From contig NC_087069.1 in NCBI RefSeq assembly GCF_963678635.1, positions 14,856,660 to 14,920,659 on the forward strand: DNA of 64,000 nt, read 5' to 3'. The first letter of the stretch is position 1. Each line of letters opens with the position of its first letter. A model generated the notes under the pieces. It was not told the DNA's origin. It saw nothing but the letters and a program-made list of their open reading frames with translations, and ran no database searches. Below, piece after piece: positions 1 through 11,440 of this stretch. Both the position numbers and the translations under genes were made by a program. Source of the stretch: Symsagittifera roscoffensis. Its lineage: Eukaryota > Xenacoelomorpha > Acoela > Convolutidae.

Positions 1-19
1 TTTGTGGTAGAAAATCATT

Positions 20-480
20 CTGTTTCAGGTCGCATGAAATCTTTGATGAACATCAACGCATATTGCGCCCACGCAAGCAAACACAATTTTTTGCAATCTG
101 AAATTCACTGAAAACATGCTGTTCCATTTCTGGCTACAACATTTGAGCAAATTGCCGGAGCAACTTGCAGGCCTCTGTTTTATCTTCATAGACGTCCGTT
201 CACGCACAGTCGTTCTTTATATACATCATAAGTTATCGTTAAGATGCAGAGCCAAATAGGGCCTCACAATTTTTCCTTGGTTGTATTAACAGTGCTTGCT
301 CTTGAATCTTGAATCAGGGAGAGCAGGCTCGGCTTCTGCCAGATTGTCTCTGCCCATCACTGTCCTGAACAGGGACCTGGTTTGCATCAGCGCTACAAAC
401 TTCTTCATCCAAGCAGGAAAATGTTCAGAGTTTTCACTTAAAGCCGCAAGTGTGAAATTGATTGTTGCTAATGGCTGCTA
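20..480 (-). pseudogene. Degenerate coding remnant, possibly retroelement gag
   Basis: On the - strand, roughly 470 down to 300, an open stretch reads like a globular helical protein, with a core such as FPAWMKKFVALMQTRSLF. Below 240 a second stretch with many charged residues (YEDKTEACKLLRQF) continues in a changed frame with stops. The composition is more protein-like and more GC-rich than the surrounding DNA. The W-x(n)-L-x-x-RS pattern is vaguely like Gag of LTR retroelements, but no diagnostic zinc knuckle or protease is present. It could equally be an exon fragment of another gene. Function is not assigned. Confidence 0.25.
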
Positions 481-1399
481 GTGGAACGCTATAAACACTT
501 ACCGAAAAAAAACATCAAGTGAAAAAAGGACATATTTGCCATATTTTGTTACGACTCAGAAGTAGAGCAACTAGGTCGAAAAGTGCTGGGGCTAGAGATA
601 ATCATTCCTTTTAAGGTTTAAACTTAGAATAGAAAAAAGTTGTGATTGTTAAGGAATTACTTGAATTGGAAAACTGAGCCTTACAAAGCTACCAGTAATT
701 GATTACTGGCTAAATTTTAAGTTTTGATTACTAATTGACCTTGTCTAAGTTTGGTAAGTTTTTGACTAATTGACCTCCAAAGAGATTTTTATAAAATAAC
801 AGTATGACCAGCGAATAGTCTACGTCATCAAAAAGTTCTTCAAATCCTTGTTGGTTTCTAGCTTGTTTTGAAAACTGCGAGCAACAAAACTTTTTTCAAT
901 CATGAATTTTTCAACTAATTATAGATGACTAGCGTTATTGTTGTTTGAAAAAGAAAAAAAAAGCAAACCTTTGCAGTTACCAATTGAGTTAATTGACTGA
1001 TTAGTTGATTTAAGCTTTTTTGCTTTTTTGAAATAAATAATTAAGAAGCCACTTTTTTAAAAGTTCATTAGGAGTGTACCAATACCGTATTCATAACAGC
1101 CACCAATTTTTATCGCCACCATAATCAAAGTTTTTTTCACATATCAGTTGAATGTCTTCAAATTGAAAGCAATTATTCTTTGAAAGTTCCCGTTCCTTGT
1201 TATTTTACCCGGCACTGGAAATTACACTGACATTTTGCGCCACAATGAAGAAATTTTCGACTACAAGTTTTTGTACAAAATTAGATACTGACCAAGCATG
1301 CATCTTGGAATCAACTAAATTTTTTGTATGAGAAAAAGCAGTTCCCAGTTTTGTCGAAAGATTTTTAGTTTCATTACTAAGTTGACAACAAAAATTATT
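481..1399. other. AT-rich spacer without a gene
   Basis: No coding region or clear mobile element is visible. The sequence is homopolymer-rich. A near-perfect palindrome, ccagtaattgattactgg, lies at about 691-708, and related words (attactaattgacc, taattgacc) recur to about 1000, suggesting a very old repeat. Confidence 0.5.
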
Positions 1400-3290
1400 G
1401 ACTTAATTATAGACTGAATTATAGACAAAAATGAATATCAGTTTCAACATCAGTTTCAGTTGGCATAATTTACCGAAGAATATCAAAGTTTAGATTTTAG
1501 TTGACGTAAAATCCTGATGAAGAGCAAAATTTGATAATTTCTTAGCTTCAATTGGCATAATTTGCGGACAAAAATGTAATATTTTCCTTCCTTTTGCGTT
1601 TTTTAACGTCAATTGACACAATTTTTCTGAATATTATGAAGTTCATTTTTTCTATTTGTTTTTTTGGTCACAATTTAAAAGGTTTTGACAAACACGAGCC
1701 TTAATTTTTATATATACGGTGTTTGGATTCGATTGGCTTATTATTCTAATGAACAAAACGTTTTGCTTTTTTTGTTCAAATTTCGGCTTCAATCATTGTA
1801 GCTTTTTGATAAAAAAGAAACTTGAAAGTTTTATTTAATTTTTACGTTCCATTGATTGACATAATTTTTTGATTTGAAAAAAATTATTCCGATTCAATTT
1901 TCGGTTTTAATCCACCCTTTACTTAATGAAAATCTCTTTTGTTTTTCTATTTTGGCTTAAAATGACCTAGGAAAATTATTAATATGAAATTTCAACTTGC
2001 CTCTTTCGCTTTTCGAGTCCGGTTGGCATACTTTCCTGATGAAAAGTCATCGAAGTTTCTTTGTTTTTCTCAATTTATGGCCTTGTTGACGAAATTTTCA
2101 AAAAATCATATTTTTTCTACTCGTTTTTGATTTCTATTGACAAATTACTTTAATTGAAATCATTTTTTTGCCTTCAAGTGACATACAAATAATTAGATGC
2201 ACGTCTATGTTTTTTCATTTTATTTTTTAATTCAAATGAGAAAATTTTGATGAAAATCAAACTTTGTTTTTTTATCATTAGTTTCAATTGACAAATTTTT
2301 CTAATATTGTCATATTTTCTTTTCGTTTGAACTTTTAGTTCCAGTTGACATATTTTCTGACGAATGTCAAACTACAATATTTGATTTGTTTTTTTTTTCA
2401 TTTTTTCATAATTTTCTAATGAATGCCAACATTTTGTTTTCTTTCAATTTTTGGCTTTAAATGACATATTTTCCTGATGAAAAAATTTTGCTAATTTTTC
2501 ATTCAATTTTAAAATCATTTGACATCATTTCTTGATTAAAATCAAACTAAAATATTTTGTTTGGATTTTGGTGTCAATTGGCATAAATATTTGATGAAAA
2601 GTATTTTTTGTTTTTCGATAAAATTTTTATTTTATAGACAATATGACTCAAAAAAATGTAGTTTTTTTTAGTGATAGATCGTTTCGATTGTCATAAAAAC
2701 CAACAAATATCAAATTTCAATTTTTTTTATTCGTTTTTTGCCTTCAATTGACATTATTTCCTGCAAATATCATATTTATTTTTGTTTCAATTTAGGCTTC
2801 AGTTGACATATTTTCCTGGAGAAAGTCAAATATTTTTTTCTATAAAATCTTGTTGAAAACTGTTACATATATTTTATTCAGTTTTTTGCATTAATTGATA
2901 TAAGCTCCTTATGATTATGTATTGTTCCTTTTTCATTAAAGTTTTATCTTCAATTGATGTATTACTTGATAAAACTAAAACTTAAATGTTTTATTCGAGT
3001 TTTGGCGTCTACTGACATTAATGTTTAATGAACAGAAAGTTTGTTATAGAATTTAAATTTTTTCTTTGATTCTTGGTTTGAATTGACAAATCACCGATTA
3101 ATATCAAATTTCAAATTTTTGTTTAGTTTTTGGCTTCGTTTGACATAAAAACATGGCGAAATCAAAGTTTATTCGATTTTTGTTTCAGTTGACATGATTT
3201 TCTGTTGAATATCAAGTTTTATTTTTTTTTTCAATATTTGGCTTCATTTTCCAGACCTTTGCATGAAAAATTGGATTTTTAGTTTTTTTT
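1400..3290 (+). repeat. Decayed tandem array, unit about 60-85 bp
   Basis: The same word order returns more than twenty times: a T-rich run, ggcttcaattgacat, an attttc/ctgatgaa block, then atcaaa and another T-rich run. Clear instances of the ttgacat core are at about 1560, 1612, 2280, 2345, 2460, 2520, 2750, 2805, 3080, 3140 and 3190. Spacing varies between about 55 and 85 bp and every unit carries many substitutions, so this looks like an old minisatellite or satellite block decaying by point mutation. No coding potential was seen. Confidence 0.65.
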
Positions 3291-3965
3291 TCATGACTAG
3301 TGTATGCACAGATGTTGAGCCAAATGTTTTTCAACTTCAAATCCTACACCGTTTTCTTTTCAGTCTGAAAACTGCTTAAAGCCCGTCACTTTGCATAATT
3401 TATGGTCTTGATTTGAGACCATTATGAGACCAGTAAAACAGATAAAAGTCAGTTTGATCTCCGCTTCATCGAGTTATTTCTCTAAAAAGACTTTCATCAT
3501 TCAAGCAGATTACTGAGATTTTACGAGTCTAATGACATTCCAGACTTCAACATTTTTTCGAAATGATTCGATTTTTATTTCATTTTATAACTTAACTTGA
3601 ATTAAGTATTATTTTAGTTTCTTCTTTTTTGATGAGCAGTTTTTTGCTTTTTTGTGCTATAATAGAGACATAAACTAAAGGAAGCCTGTGTTTTCCACAC
3701 ATTTGTTTAATTGAATCATTTAAATATCGACAATATTTGAAGTGTCGATGAAAGTGTTTCTTGTAAAAATCATTTTAAGTTAAAGTAAGGATCTGAAATG
3801 GGTTGTGAAATGTTAAAAAAACCCTTGGAAAGAATGGATTTTTTCAGATCTAAGTTCGGACCTGAATTTTTTTGGTTATTTCAAATCTGAAAAATCAATG
3901 AATTAGACACAAATTTTGCTATTTTGATACTTTTGTATTTGATAGCTTCCACTAGCTACTAGCAG
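3291..3965. other. AT-rich spacer without a gene
   Basis: No gene is visible. Between 3780 and 3900 there are several ggatctga / cagatct / aaatctga words, which reappear around 7390-7530 and mark a small dispersed repeat. Confidence 0.45.
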
Positions 3966-4767
3966 CCCGGGTTGACCAAAACTTCTTATCATGCAAATTC
4001 CATATAGGAAAAACATTTTACCATACAATTCCATTCGTACAGAAAATTGTATGAAATCTCGATGACAGGCATTTTTCCATAAATGGCATTTATATGACAA
4101 GTATTTTTCCATAAGCTAAAAAGTTGAATTTTTTCTAAAGTTAATTTCTGCAAAATATTGGGTTGAATTCGTAACCCAACAGAAGTGACAAACACCTTGT
4201 TTTACTCAAAGCACCAAAGGTTGGACTGGTCTTGCATTTATAATTCATCGAAAACGACCTGAATTGTCAGTATTGTACCTGTATTTAACAAATGAAATAA
4301 CGAAAAAAATGTACAAAATTTTGGCAAAATGTTTTAACGATAGTTATTTTTAAAGTTCGAACTTTTTTATTTATCAGACAGTAATCGAGGCATAAAATAT
4401 GCCATTGAAAATAATAAGACATTTCAGCGTTTTTGATAAAAAATATTAAGAGAAATCCAACATAAGTGTATCCAGGAATACGTTATACACAAAAAATGTA
4501 TTTTGCATGCAAAATTTATTTTGAAAATGAGTTCGAAAAAAAAATTTTGGGACAATTTCAAAATTACGTGAAAACATTTTTGTGTCGCCAACAAAAAATA
4601 GCAAGTCATACAATTTCAATATATGAGAATTGTATGATAATCATTTTAAAAAAAAACCTCGGTTTTTTCATCACCAGACTTTTTTGTTATGTGACAAGCA
4701 TTTTCCCATAGACGTGACGTTTGGAATTATATGATGAGCGTTTTTGGTGTATGGAGATCAACCAGGG
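3966..4767. mobile_element. MITE-like element, CCCGGGTTGACC family, copy 1
   Basis: The left end reads CCCGGGTTGACC and the right end reads GGAGATCAACCAGGG, an imperfect inverted copy. The interior is built from short palindromic words around tacaattttcatatatg and tgtatgataagca in both orientations. Related copies with the same ends lie at 36749-37609 and 39088-39426, and truncated ones near 10880 and 33227. There is no transposase ORF, so it would be non-autonomous. Small ORFs inside it are not convincing genes. Confidence 0.6.
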
Positions 4768-5072
4768 AATACTCAGCAATGTCCCTATGTTGCTGTGGGA
4801 GACTGCCAACATATGTTTCCTCAAGCATTTGATAAACGTTGGAACGCATAAGTGGCGGATGAAAATCCAAAAATTGATAGGTTTTCTAACAATTTTTTCA
4901 AAACTTTTTATCACAGTTGAACATAAATTTTTGTTCAAAAAAAACAGTTTGTGACATTATTCGGAAAATTTTTTCTACAGCTAGTTAATCTAAACATAAT
5001 TAAGTATTGCAGAATCGTAAAAAAACCTCAGTTTGCTCGAAAGTCATGAACTGTATATTAATGGTTTTATGT

Positions 5073-5165
5073 CAATTTGCCCCAAGTCAACTTGTCCCAG
5101 CCCAACTTGTCCAAGTTCAACTTGCCCAAGATGACAACTTGTCCAATGCCATCTTGTCCCAGATA
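5073..5165. repeat. Left TIR of the MULE, iterated subunits
   Basis: Five or more tandem variants of an 11-13 bp unit (caacttgtccca, caacttgtccaa, caacttgcccaa) follow one another. The outermost part, tttgccccaagtcaa, is the inverse of the right end near 7350. Subterminal iterations of this kind are usually transposase-binding sites; that role is inferred here. Confidence 0.7.
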
Positions 5166-5446
5166 ATAAAAAAAGAAAACTTGCCCCAGATTTTTTGATA
5201 TCCTCATAGAACATTATATCGGCATAAAGATGAAAGATATTTTTGTTGAACAATTAAGCTTGAAACAAAAATCGGAATCAATAAAACATGTGCTGAATCA
5301 AAATGAGTTCAAAGCATGCATGGACAAAATGAAAACGGCAAAACTTTAATGCAGTTTTCATGTCGAGTTCAAAACTTGAAGAAGTCAGAAAATTTTAGCA
5401 TGAAATTGATGAAATGGAAAACCGCAGGTACTGCCTCGCCCCTAAA

Positions 5447-5478
5447 ACCCCCTATACTGGGTAACCCAGAATAGGGGG
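5447..5478. other. Strong hairpin inside the MULE
   Basis: CCCCCTATACTGGGT is followed after one base by ACCCAGAATAGGGGG, a 15-bp stem with one mismatch and almost no loop. Flanking C-rich and G-rich stretches (5435-5446 and 5479-5491) extend the complementarity imperfectly. It lies between the left TIR and the 3' end of the transposase remnant. Its role is unknown; it could be an RNA hairpin or an inserted foldback. Confidence 0.6.
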
Positions 5479-5705
5479 CGGGGTGAGGGGAGAGCAAAAT
5501 TTACTGCAGCATTAGCTTTTATCACCTCTCAAATTTTGGACCCTGTACGATGAATATAAGTTAAGAAAATGGTGATTTTTTATAAATCAATTAAAAATGC
5601 AACAAAATGCCGACAATTAAGTGGAAGATATGCTGAAAATTTAAAAATAACGAAAAAATTAAATGAGCTAGTGCATATAAATAGTCAACAAGATGGTCTT
5701 TATTG

Positions 5706-6880
5706 AAACTACTAGAAATGTTTTGGATTTTGCATGAATATCCGGAAATTTTTTCCGCTCTCGATTCTGTGTTCTCCCATATTTTTCAAGTTATTGAACT
5801 TCTGATTAGTTGAGTCTATTTGAATCTTATTCAGAAAGGTGAAGAGGCTTGGGTGGCTCCCTTGAAATAGTGCTGTCACTCCGAGATGCCAACCTTCAAC
5901 GGCGTTTGTCGTTCTGATCGAGCCTTCCGCTGCTTTTTCGGAATGGTTCCAGAGACTCATAGGGAATAACAGTTGCCTGCTGTTTCGCCATTTTGTTTCG
6001 CCTTTTATATAATTTCTCTGAAAGTATTAGGCAAGTTCGTCAATTTTATCTGACAGGCTTTGCTCAAGATCTAATCGGTCCACCACATGCTCAATCTCCT
6101 CAATGACGCTCTCGAACAATTGTTCCACTAAATCAGTTGGAACAAAATTCAGAGTGGGTATTAAACGCAGAGCCAAGCTCAACCCGCAGTTGTTTTCATA
6201 GGTTTTCTTCAAACCCAGCTCGTTAATTTTGCGTAAGAAGGCCTGACAGAGGTGAATGTATGAAAGTAACAGCCTACGATTGAAGACTCTGGAAACGCAC
6301 TTGTAAAAGCGTTTACGGCAGCTCGCTCAAAATCTAGAAGAATCCTCGATGGTTGCGCGTTATCAGAGACAGAGGTAATTACTTTCAGGAATTTTGAATA
6401 CGTCTGTTCTGGCAGTAGAGCATAGAGGCATGGTGGGTAAAATCCAAAAATTTGAATGTGTATGGTATAAAGCTGGTAAAATTGCATTGGGCAAATTTTA
6501 AATGTACCGTCGCAAAGCCAAAGAAACTTCTGAACTCGGAGGGCATGAACATTATCTCGATCATCAAAAACTATAATTCGTATAGGATCCATTACTACAC
6601 TGTCGAATAAACAGAAATCAGAATATTCCGTCGGAATAATGAAATGCCTGTCTTTAATGATTGGCAAGGACGGGACCAAGTTCTGTTTCTGGCGATTAAG
6701 AGTTCTGTTCAATGCTGCACGACTGGGCAAGGATAATTGAACTGCTTTCTCATCTGTTACTTCCTGGAGACAAGTGGCAATTATACAAATATTGACAGGT
6801 ACAATTTGCTGCCTGGCCTCTCTTTTCACTTGTGCATGATCTAGTTTGCCTCAACTTTCTCAGGTCTAACATCATGGCTG
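5706..6880 (-). pseudogene. MULE transposase, frameshifted
   Basis: Reading downward from about 6880, a continuous stretch of just over 200 codons contains LWLCDGTFK (first catalytic-type Asp), a Phe/Tyr-rich core, LLDFERAAVNAF (second Asp) and GCYFH, the usual order of a MULE-domain transposase. The frame then breaks near 6240. Downstream the pieces KKTYENNCGLSLALRLIP (about 6210-6160) and LWNHSEKA..TNAVEGWH (about 5955-5870) are the typical C-terminal part of the FLYWCH-associated MULE class. At least two frameshifts separate these pieces, so no full-length enzyme can be made. An N-terminal FLYWCH zinc finger could not be identified upstream. This domain normally catalyses cut-and-paste transposition. 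Confidence 0.8.
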
Positions 6881-7261
6881 TGTTCATTTTTTGTTGATAC
6901 GAGTTCATCTCATGCTGTGACGGCGAGCATGCGACATTTTTGTGAACTGTATCTTACGCATCTCTAGTGCTCAGTAGTTTTTGTCATTTGCTTTTTTGTG
7001 AAATTGTGTCCGTCAATAGTAAGCGTTCGTTTACTTCGTTGAGACATTCGCCACGTATGTTGACTCATAGTATTTATGTTGGATTTTTAGGATCAAAATG
7101 GTAAACAATGAAGCAAAATGGAAGAATAAACTTGTTTCATTTTGTTTCAATGGCGCTAATTGTGGATTATTGTCAATTTTGGTGTGTATTTACCAAAAAT
7201 TATGTTTTTTAGAATCATCTTCAATGATTTTCGATTATGGGACCGAACGGCATAGGGAAAA

Positions 7262-7371
7262 ATGTCTTGTGGGGTAAGTTGGCATAGGACAAGTTGCCGT
7301 GTAGTTAAAGTTAGTATAGGACAAGTTGGCATTGGGCCAATTGACTTGGGGCAAATAGTCCTGCCACCATT
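7262..7371. repeat. Right TIR of the MULE
   Basis: It contains gtaagttggcataggacaag, then acaagttggcattgggccaa, ending in cttggggcaaatagtcctg. Inverted, this matches the left end around 5073-5165 in both unit sequence and order. The terminal ggggca..tagtcctg block is shared with the small derivative ending near 34364. Confidence 0.7.
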
Positions 7372-7373
7372 TT

Positions 7374-8204
7374 AACAAAGAGTTTCTCAGATCTAATTTC
7401 GAATATGAATTTTTATTTTTCAAGTTCATTTGAGATCTAAAACTTTCTTTATAGTTTTCTTATCTAGATATGAAATAAAGAATTTCAGATCTGAAAATCA
7501 ACTAATGTAAGAAATAAAAAATTTCAGATCTTGCACAGAAAATCTCTTGGCGGGGAAACACTATGTTATATTAATATTTTCAAATGATAACAGTTCACTG
7601 ACCAAGATGTGAATAACTTCAATTTTGACCTTATCGATCAAGCACAGAGAGAACTGAACCGACTCAGTTTTTTCATAAAAAAATGTTTCGAAAACTAGCC
7701 TCAAAATATGAAAAAACTCATTGATTGAAGAGTAGTCTAAAGTTATACGAATTCAGAATGTAATCAAAAGGAATTGAAAAATCACATTGAAGCTTAAAAT
7801 AAAGTCAAATCTTAGTCGTACTGTTTGATTTAATAGAATTTTCAAAAAATAACTTTGAATTTAATATATCATATAAGTTACAGCATACTCTGTCTCAAAT
7901 ATAATTAAAACCTCAGTTTAGATGATTTCACAGCTTACCATAGCCAAATATTAATTATACAAGGATTCAAATTAGTTGTTTCGAGTTGACATGGAACGAA
8001 TTTTTTATATCGATTTAACCTTCAATGTCAACATAATTTCCTGGGGGTCAGCAAGGGTGGGGTAGATGTAGAATCACATAGGGTTTTTAGTAGGTCAGAT
8101 GTTAGGTAGATTTTGTAAGGTTTATGAGATTGAAACTAGAAAAAAACCCTCACGATCTCATTCAAATTTCTGACAAACCGTTTTTTTAGTAATAGCTTCT
8201 CAAT
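7374..8204. other. AT-rich spacer with ttcagatct repeats
   Basis: No gene is visible. Between 7385 and 7530 the word cagatct/agatct recurs about six times, echoing 3790-3895. The rest is low-complexity AT-rich DNA. Confidence 0.45.
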
Positions 8205-8465
8205 GAGGGGCGGGTTTTCACTGATTTCCCGAGTTCAAATATTATAAAGACCCTTTTTCGACCAAATTTCAACGCTGCAGGCGAATTTTATGAGAAAAAA
8301 ACAGGCCAAAAAAACAACGTTTTAATGCACATTTTGCAAAGTTTTGACCAAAAATTGCGTTTTTTTAGCACCCTCCTCCCACAAAATTAGTATATATTTG
8401 TGCCAAAGTCGCTCTCAGAAAAAATTTAGGGTCGCGTTAAAATATTACCATAGGAGGGTTCTGTG
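8205..8465. mobile_element. hAT-like MITE fragment
   Basis: It shares a block order with the copies at 36222-36634 and 48434-48845: a G-rich end, a ttataaagaccctttttcgacc stretch, then aaacaggccaaaaaa, ttttgaccaaaaattgcg, a tagtatatatttg(t)gcc block and aaaatttagggtc. The outer CAGGGGCGG-type end is poorly preserved, so this is a partial, older copy. Confidence 0.5.
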
Positions 8466-9717
8466 CATGGGTACACACAAACGACGCCAATGATGGGCTG
8501 AACATTTCATTAAACTTTCATTGCGACAAAAGGGTAGATTTATTTTAATATTCTTTTTTACCAAGTAGCTTGTTGCTTAATACACAAGATGATTGTTTGT
8601 ATATCAGGGCAAAGCTCTGAATGATCTTTAATTGGTCTCAAATTAAAATTGGTAATAACAATGCAGATGTTTTATTAGCGTCGGACTGCCAAATTCAAAC
8701 ATTAAGTTTCAAGTCGCTAAAAAAATCTGACCAGTTAGCCGGCCTCGAAGCAGTTTGGAACAATTATGAGTGCAGTTCTTGAAACCCCATAACATAGTAC
8801 AAACATAGTACAAAATGGCAGCTCTTAAAACCCCAGAACTTGGACAAAGTAATGACCGGTGACATACTTTTTTTCGCATTCAATCTCAAGGAGTCAGTTT
8901 GAGTCAGAAAAAACTGTGTCCTATCAAAGAAATTTGGATAAAAACTTTTACTCAAACACTACACATTTTCGGCTCGTTTATATGCTAGCTTGCTTATACA
9001 TCGACTGGCTTATATACCATCACTTCCGGCGACTTTTTTGTTAGACTGATTTCACTCGAGAAGAATCAGACTACCCTTTTCGGTTGTCTAATGCGGGAAA
9101 AACTAATAAATCAAAGATTTGCAATGATTACAATCTTTTCCTTCAAATCTATGTAACTTACTCGTTTCTTAATTTTAAAAGATGTCTCGTTTTACTGATC
9201 TATTGTAATGACAGCATTAGGAAATAATTTGACTACAGTTGACAAATGTTTCAGAAAAAAAAGAAAACGATATTATGATTTTAAAAACTTACTTTCTTTA
9301 ACACAAAATGAAAAGAGAACGGAGAATTTTTTGTTTCATTTTTTTTTGCTGGGAAATATGTAAAATTTTGTTATATGAACAACTTTAAAAGGCTATGTTT
9401 CATAAACATTTAAAAAAAAAATCTCATTTTTCCAACAAAATTTTTTGAGTATTAGGTTTTCCTTCCAATCATGAAGCACTTTCAGATTACATACCGCATG
9501 TTTGCATTTTCAGAAACTATATATATGAGATAATTTTTTTTACACTAGGAGTTTGTTCGAATCTGTCCCTCTGTGAATGCGTAAATTATGGCCCTAAATC
9601 GTGACTAAATTTCCCCCCAAGTTATTAGCCAATAGATCGGATAAAATCTAAATTGATCTCCAATTTTTCAAGTTTCTCACAATAAAAATATCTTTTCAAT
9701 ATTGGACAGTATTTTTA
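8466..9717. other. AT-rich spacer with repeat scraps
   Basis: No gene is visible. A piece at about 8605-8660 (tatcagggcaaagctctgaa) matches the terminal palindrome of the repeat family ending at 28090-28175. Two short tatgctagcttgcttata / gactggcttatata words at 8985-9020 resemble the foldback at 9718. Confidence 0.4.
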
Positions 9718-9895
9718 GCGAGTTAATAAACCAGCCGAAGTAAAATTCTACCGAAATTACGCGGGTTACATCAGCCAGCCAAAAAGTTACATCGTATGAA
9801 TGAATTTGCATCTTTTTTTTCGTAACTGTTACATAACTTTTATATAACACTTACGTGTTTTCGGCTGGCTTATACTTCGGCTGCTTAATATACCA
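9718..9895. repeat. Short foldback element
   Basis: The left arm (about 9722-9750) contains ttaataaaccagccgaagta, and the right arm (about 9865-9893) is its inverse, tacttcggctgcttaatata. The middle has further complementary words (agccagcc and ggctggctt; gttacat and atgtaac). The whole about 175-bp segment could fold on itself. It has no coding capacity. Confidence 0.55.
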
Positions 9896-10374
9896 CTTGT
9901 TTCTTACTTTCTTTTCCGTTTAACCGATTGCTTACCTAGTTCTTCGAAAATTGGAATTATTGTATTACTACTTTTATTGTTGCTTCTACAAGTTTTCAGA
10001 TTTTGAAGTACTAGATTTTACTTCTTCGTCCATCAACTAAAACCAACTAACATCGATCGGACAAGTTTACTGTGCCATAGTTTAGCCATAAATTAAAGAA
10101 ACTTTGGTTTGCTTTAATATTAAAATCGTCTGGTAAGTTGAGTTGTTCAAATATAACTATCTCAATTTGTTTTGCTGACCCAATTTCTACTTCATCTGCG
10201 ATTGGAAGCTAAAAAATACTAAAATGAAATTGGTTCCGGTTTCTGTCTTTCGATGGCGATGACGGCAAATCTCAAATATGTGAACGGCAATATTTACAAT
10301 GTGTTTATAAAGACGAATTGTTTCAAACATTGATCTTAGGTGGGCATTGAAAATAAACTTCAAAAATTCAGTAC

Positions 10375-10870
10375 GCTTACATCCTCCTCCTCCTCCTCCT
10401 CCGCTTACAACATTCATATTTGTTCTCCCTCCACATGGGGCGGATGGGAGTGTAAGCGAGGGGGCTGTAAACGTGGAGAGGAGCTAAAAATAGGAGAGGG
10501 GGAGATTAAACTGGGTCAAGGGGTGAACTTGAACGGAGAAAAAGAGGTCTAGGGGACAAAACAGGTCTTATAAAACTGAGGTGCGGAATTCGACTAGGCC
10601 GCGAGTAATGAAGAAGTTGATGCGTTTTGCAAATAATTTTGCAGTAGAGATTTTAATCTATTATAATCATTTATAATGGATTTTAAAAGATTTTTATTCC
10701 AATATATCGAAATAATTGGATTGTGTTTTTACGCAAGTAATCAATTAGTAATTACAATATAATCAATTTAGTAGTCTAAATGTGTAACAATAATGAGTTA
10801 TAATGAAATAATTGTGATTTTTGTTCATGAAACTCCGGTGCGGGATGCACTGTCTCTGACTAGCGGAAGC
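10375..10870. repeat. C-rich/G-rich plus ATAATC dispersed repeat, copy 1
   Basis: A (TCC)n microsatellite at 10382-10402 is followed by a C-rich stretch, then a strongly purine-biased G-rich block (10432-10560), then iterated tataatc/ttataatgg words (10650-10800). It ends in a gtgcgggatgcactgtctctgac segment. The same set of blocks, partly in another order and orientation, occurs at 38310-38860, so it is a dispersed family and not simple sequence alone. The 70-codon ORF on the + strand here reads through repeats and is not supported. Confidence 0.5.
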
Positions 10871-10879
10871 AACAATAAT

Positions 10880-11440
10880 CCGGGTTGACCTCCATACAAA
10901 AACACAAAAAATGCTTGTCATATAAATCCATACAAAAAAATTTTAGCATGCTAGCGCTCAGATTGAAAAATGCTTGTCATAAAATTTTCATACTTATTTT
11001 TTCTATAAAAATTTTTCTCTCAGAAACACTTTAACTGAGGTTTTTGGATAAGTTTGTAGAATTTTAATTCTGTTTTAATTCAAATGCGAACATATTGACA
11101 ATTAAAATCATAAGTTTTTGGAGCAAAAAATGCTGATCATACAATTTTCATTGATTTAATGAAAGATGTAAGATGCTCCTTTTTTTCAATCGAATTTTTT
11201 GTTTATCAAAAAAAAGTTCAAAAAAAATCTTGGATAGGTTTAGATAAGTTTAACTCGGTTTTTAGATGAGATCATAATGGTCATCAAAGTCTTAAATTTT
11301 TGGAGCAAAATAATGCTTATCATACGATTTCCATTAATGAGAATGGTATGAAAAGCAAGTTTTCCATGAAAATTTCGACTTTCGGAAATCTTTCAAAAAG
11401 AGTCCTTGGACAATTATACACCAATACAATTGCGGGTGCA
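10880..11440. mobile_element. CCCGGGTTGACC-family MITE, truncated copy
   Basis: It starts with CCGGGTTGACCTCCATAC, which is the inverse of the right end of the copy at 39088-39426. Iterated tgcttgtcatacaatttcat words follow to about 11370. No matching terminal repeat was found on the other side, so the end coordinate is approximate. Confidence 0.5.

Larger units (their letters stand above)
5061..7373 (-). mobile_element. MULE-type DNA transposon with transposase remnant
   Basis: A transposase remnant on the - strand is flanked by inverted ends. The left end (about 5073-5165) contains TTTGCCCCAAGTCAACTTG, and the right end (about 7262-7371) contains the inverse, CAATTGACTTGGGGCAAA. Both ends are made of iterated aacttgtccca-type units, giving long, internally repetitive TIRs of about 100 bp. 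Long TIRs and this transposase type are typical of Mutator-like elements. A clear target-site duplication was not found, so the outer limits are approximate. A 380-bp derivative is at 33986-34364. Confidence 0.75.

Noticed and set aside
4424-4954. Several 60-83 codon ORFs on both strands
   Set aside because: They fall inside the palindromic MITE at 3966-4767 or its edge, have biased Phe/Lys/Ile composition and share the element's repeated words.
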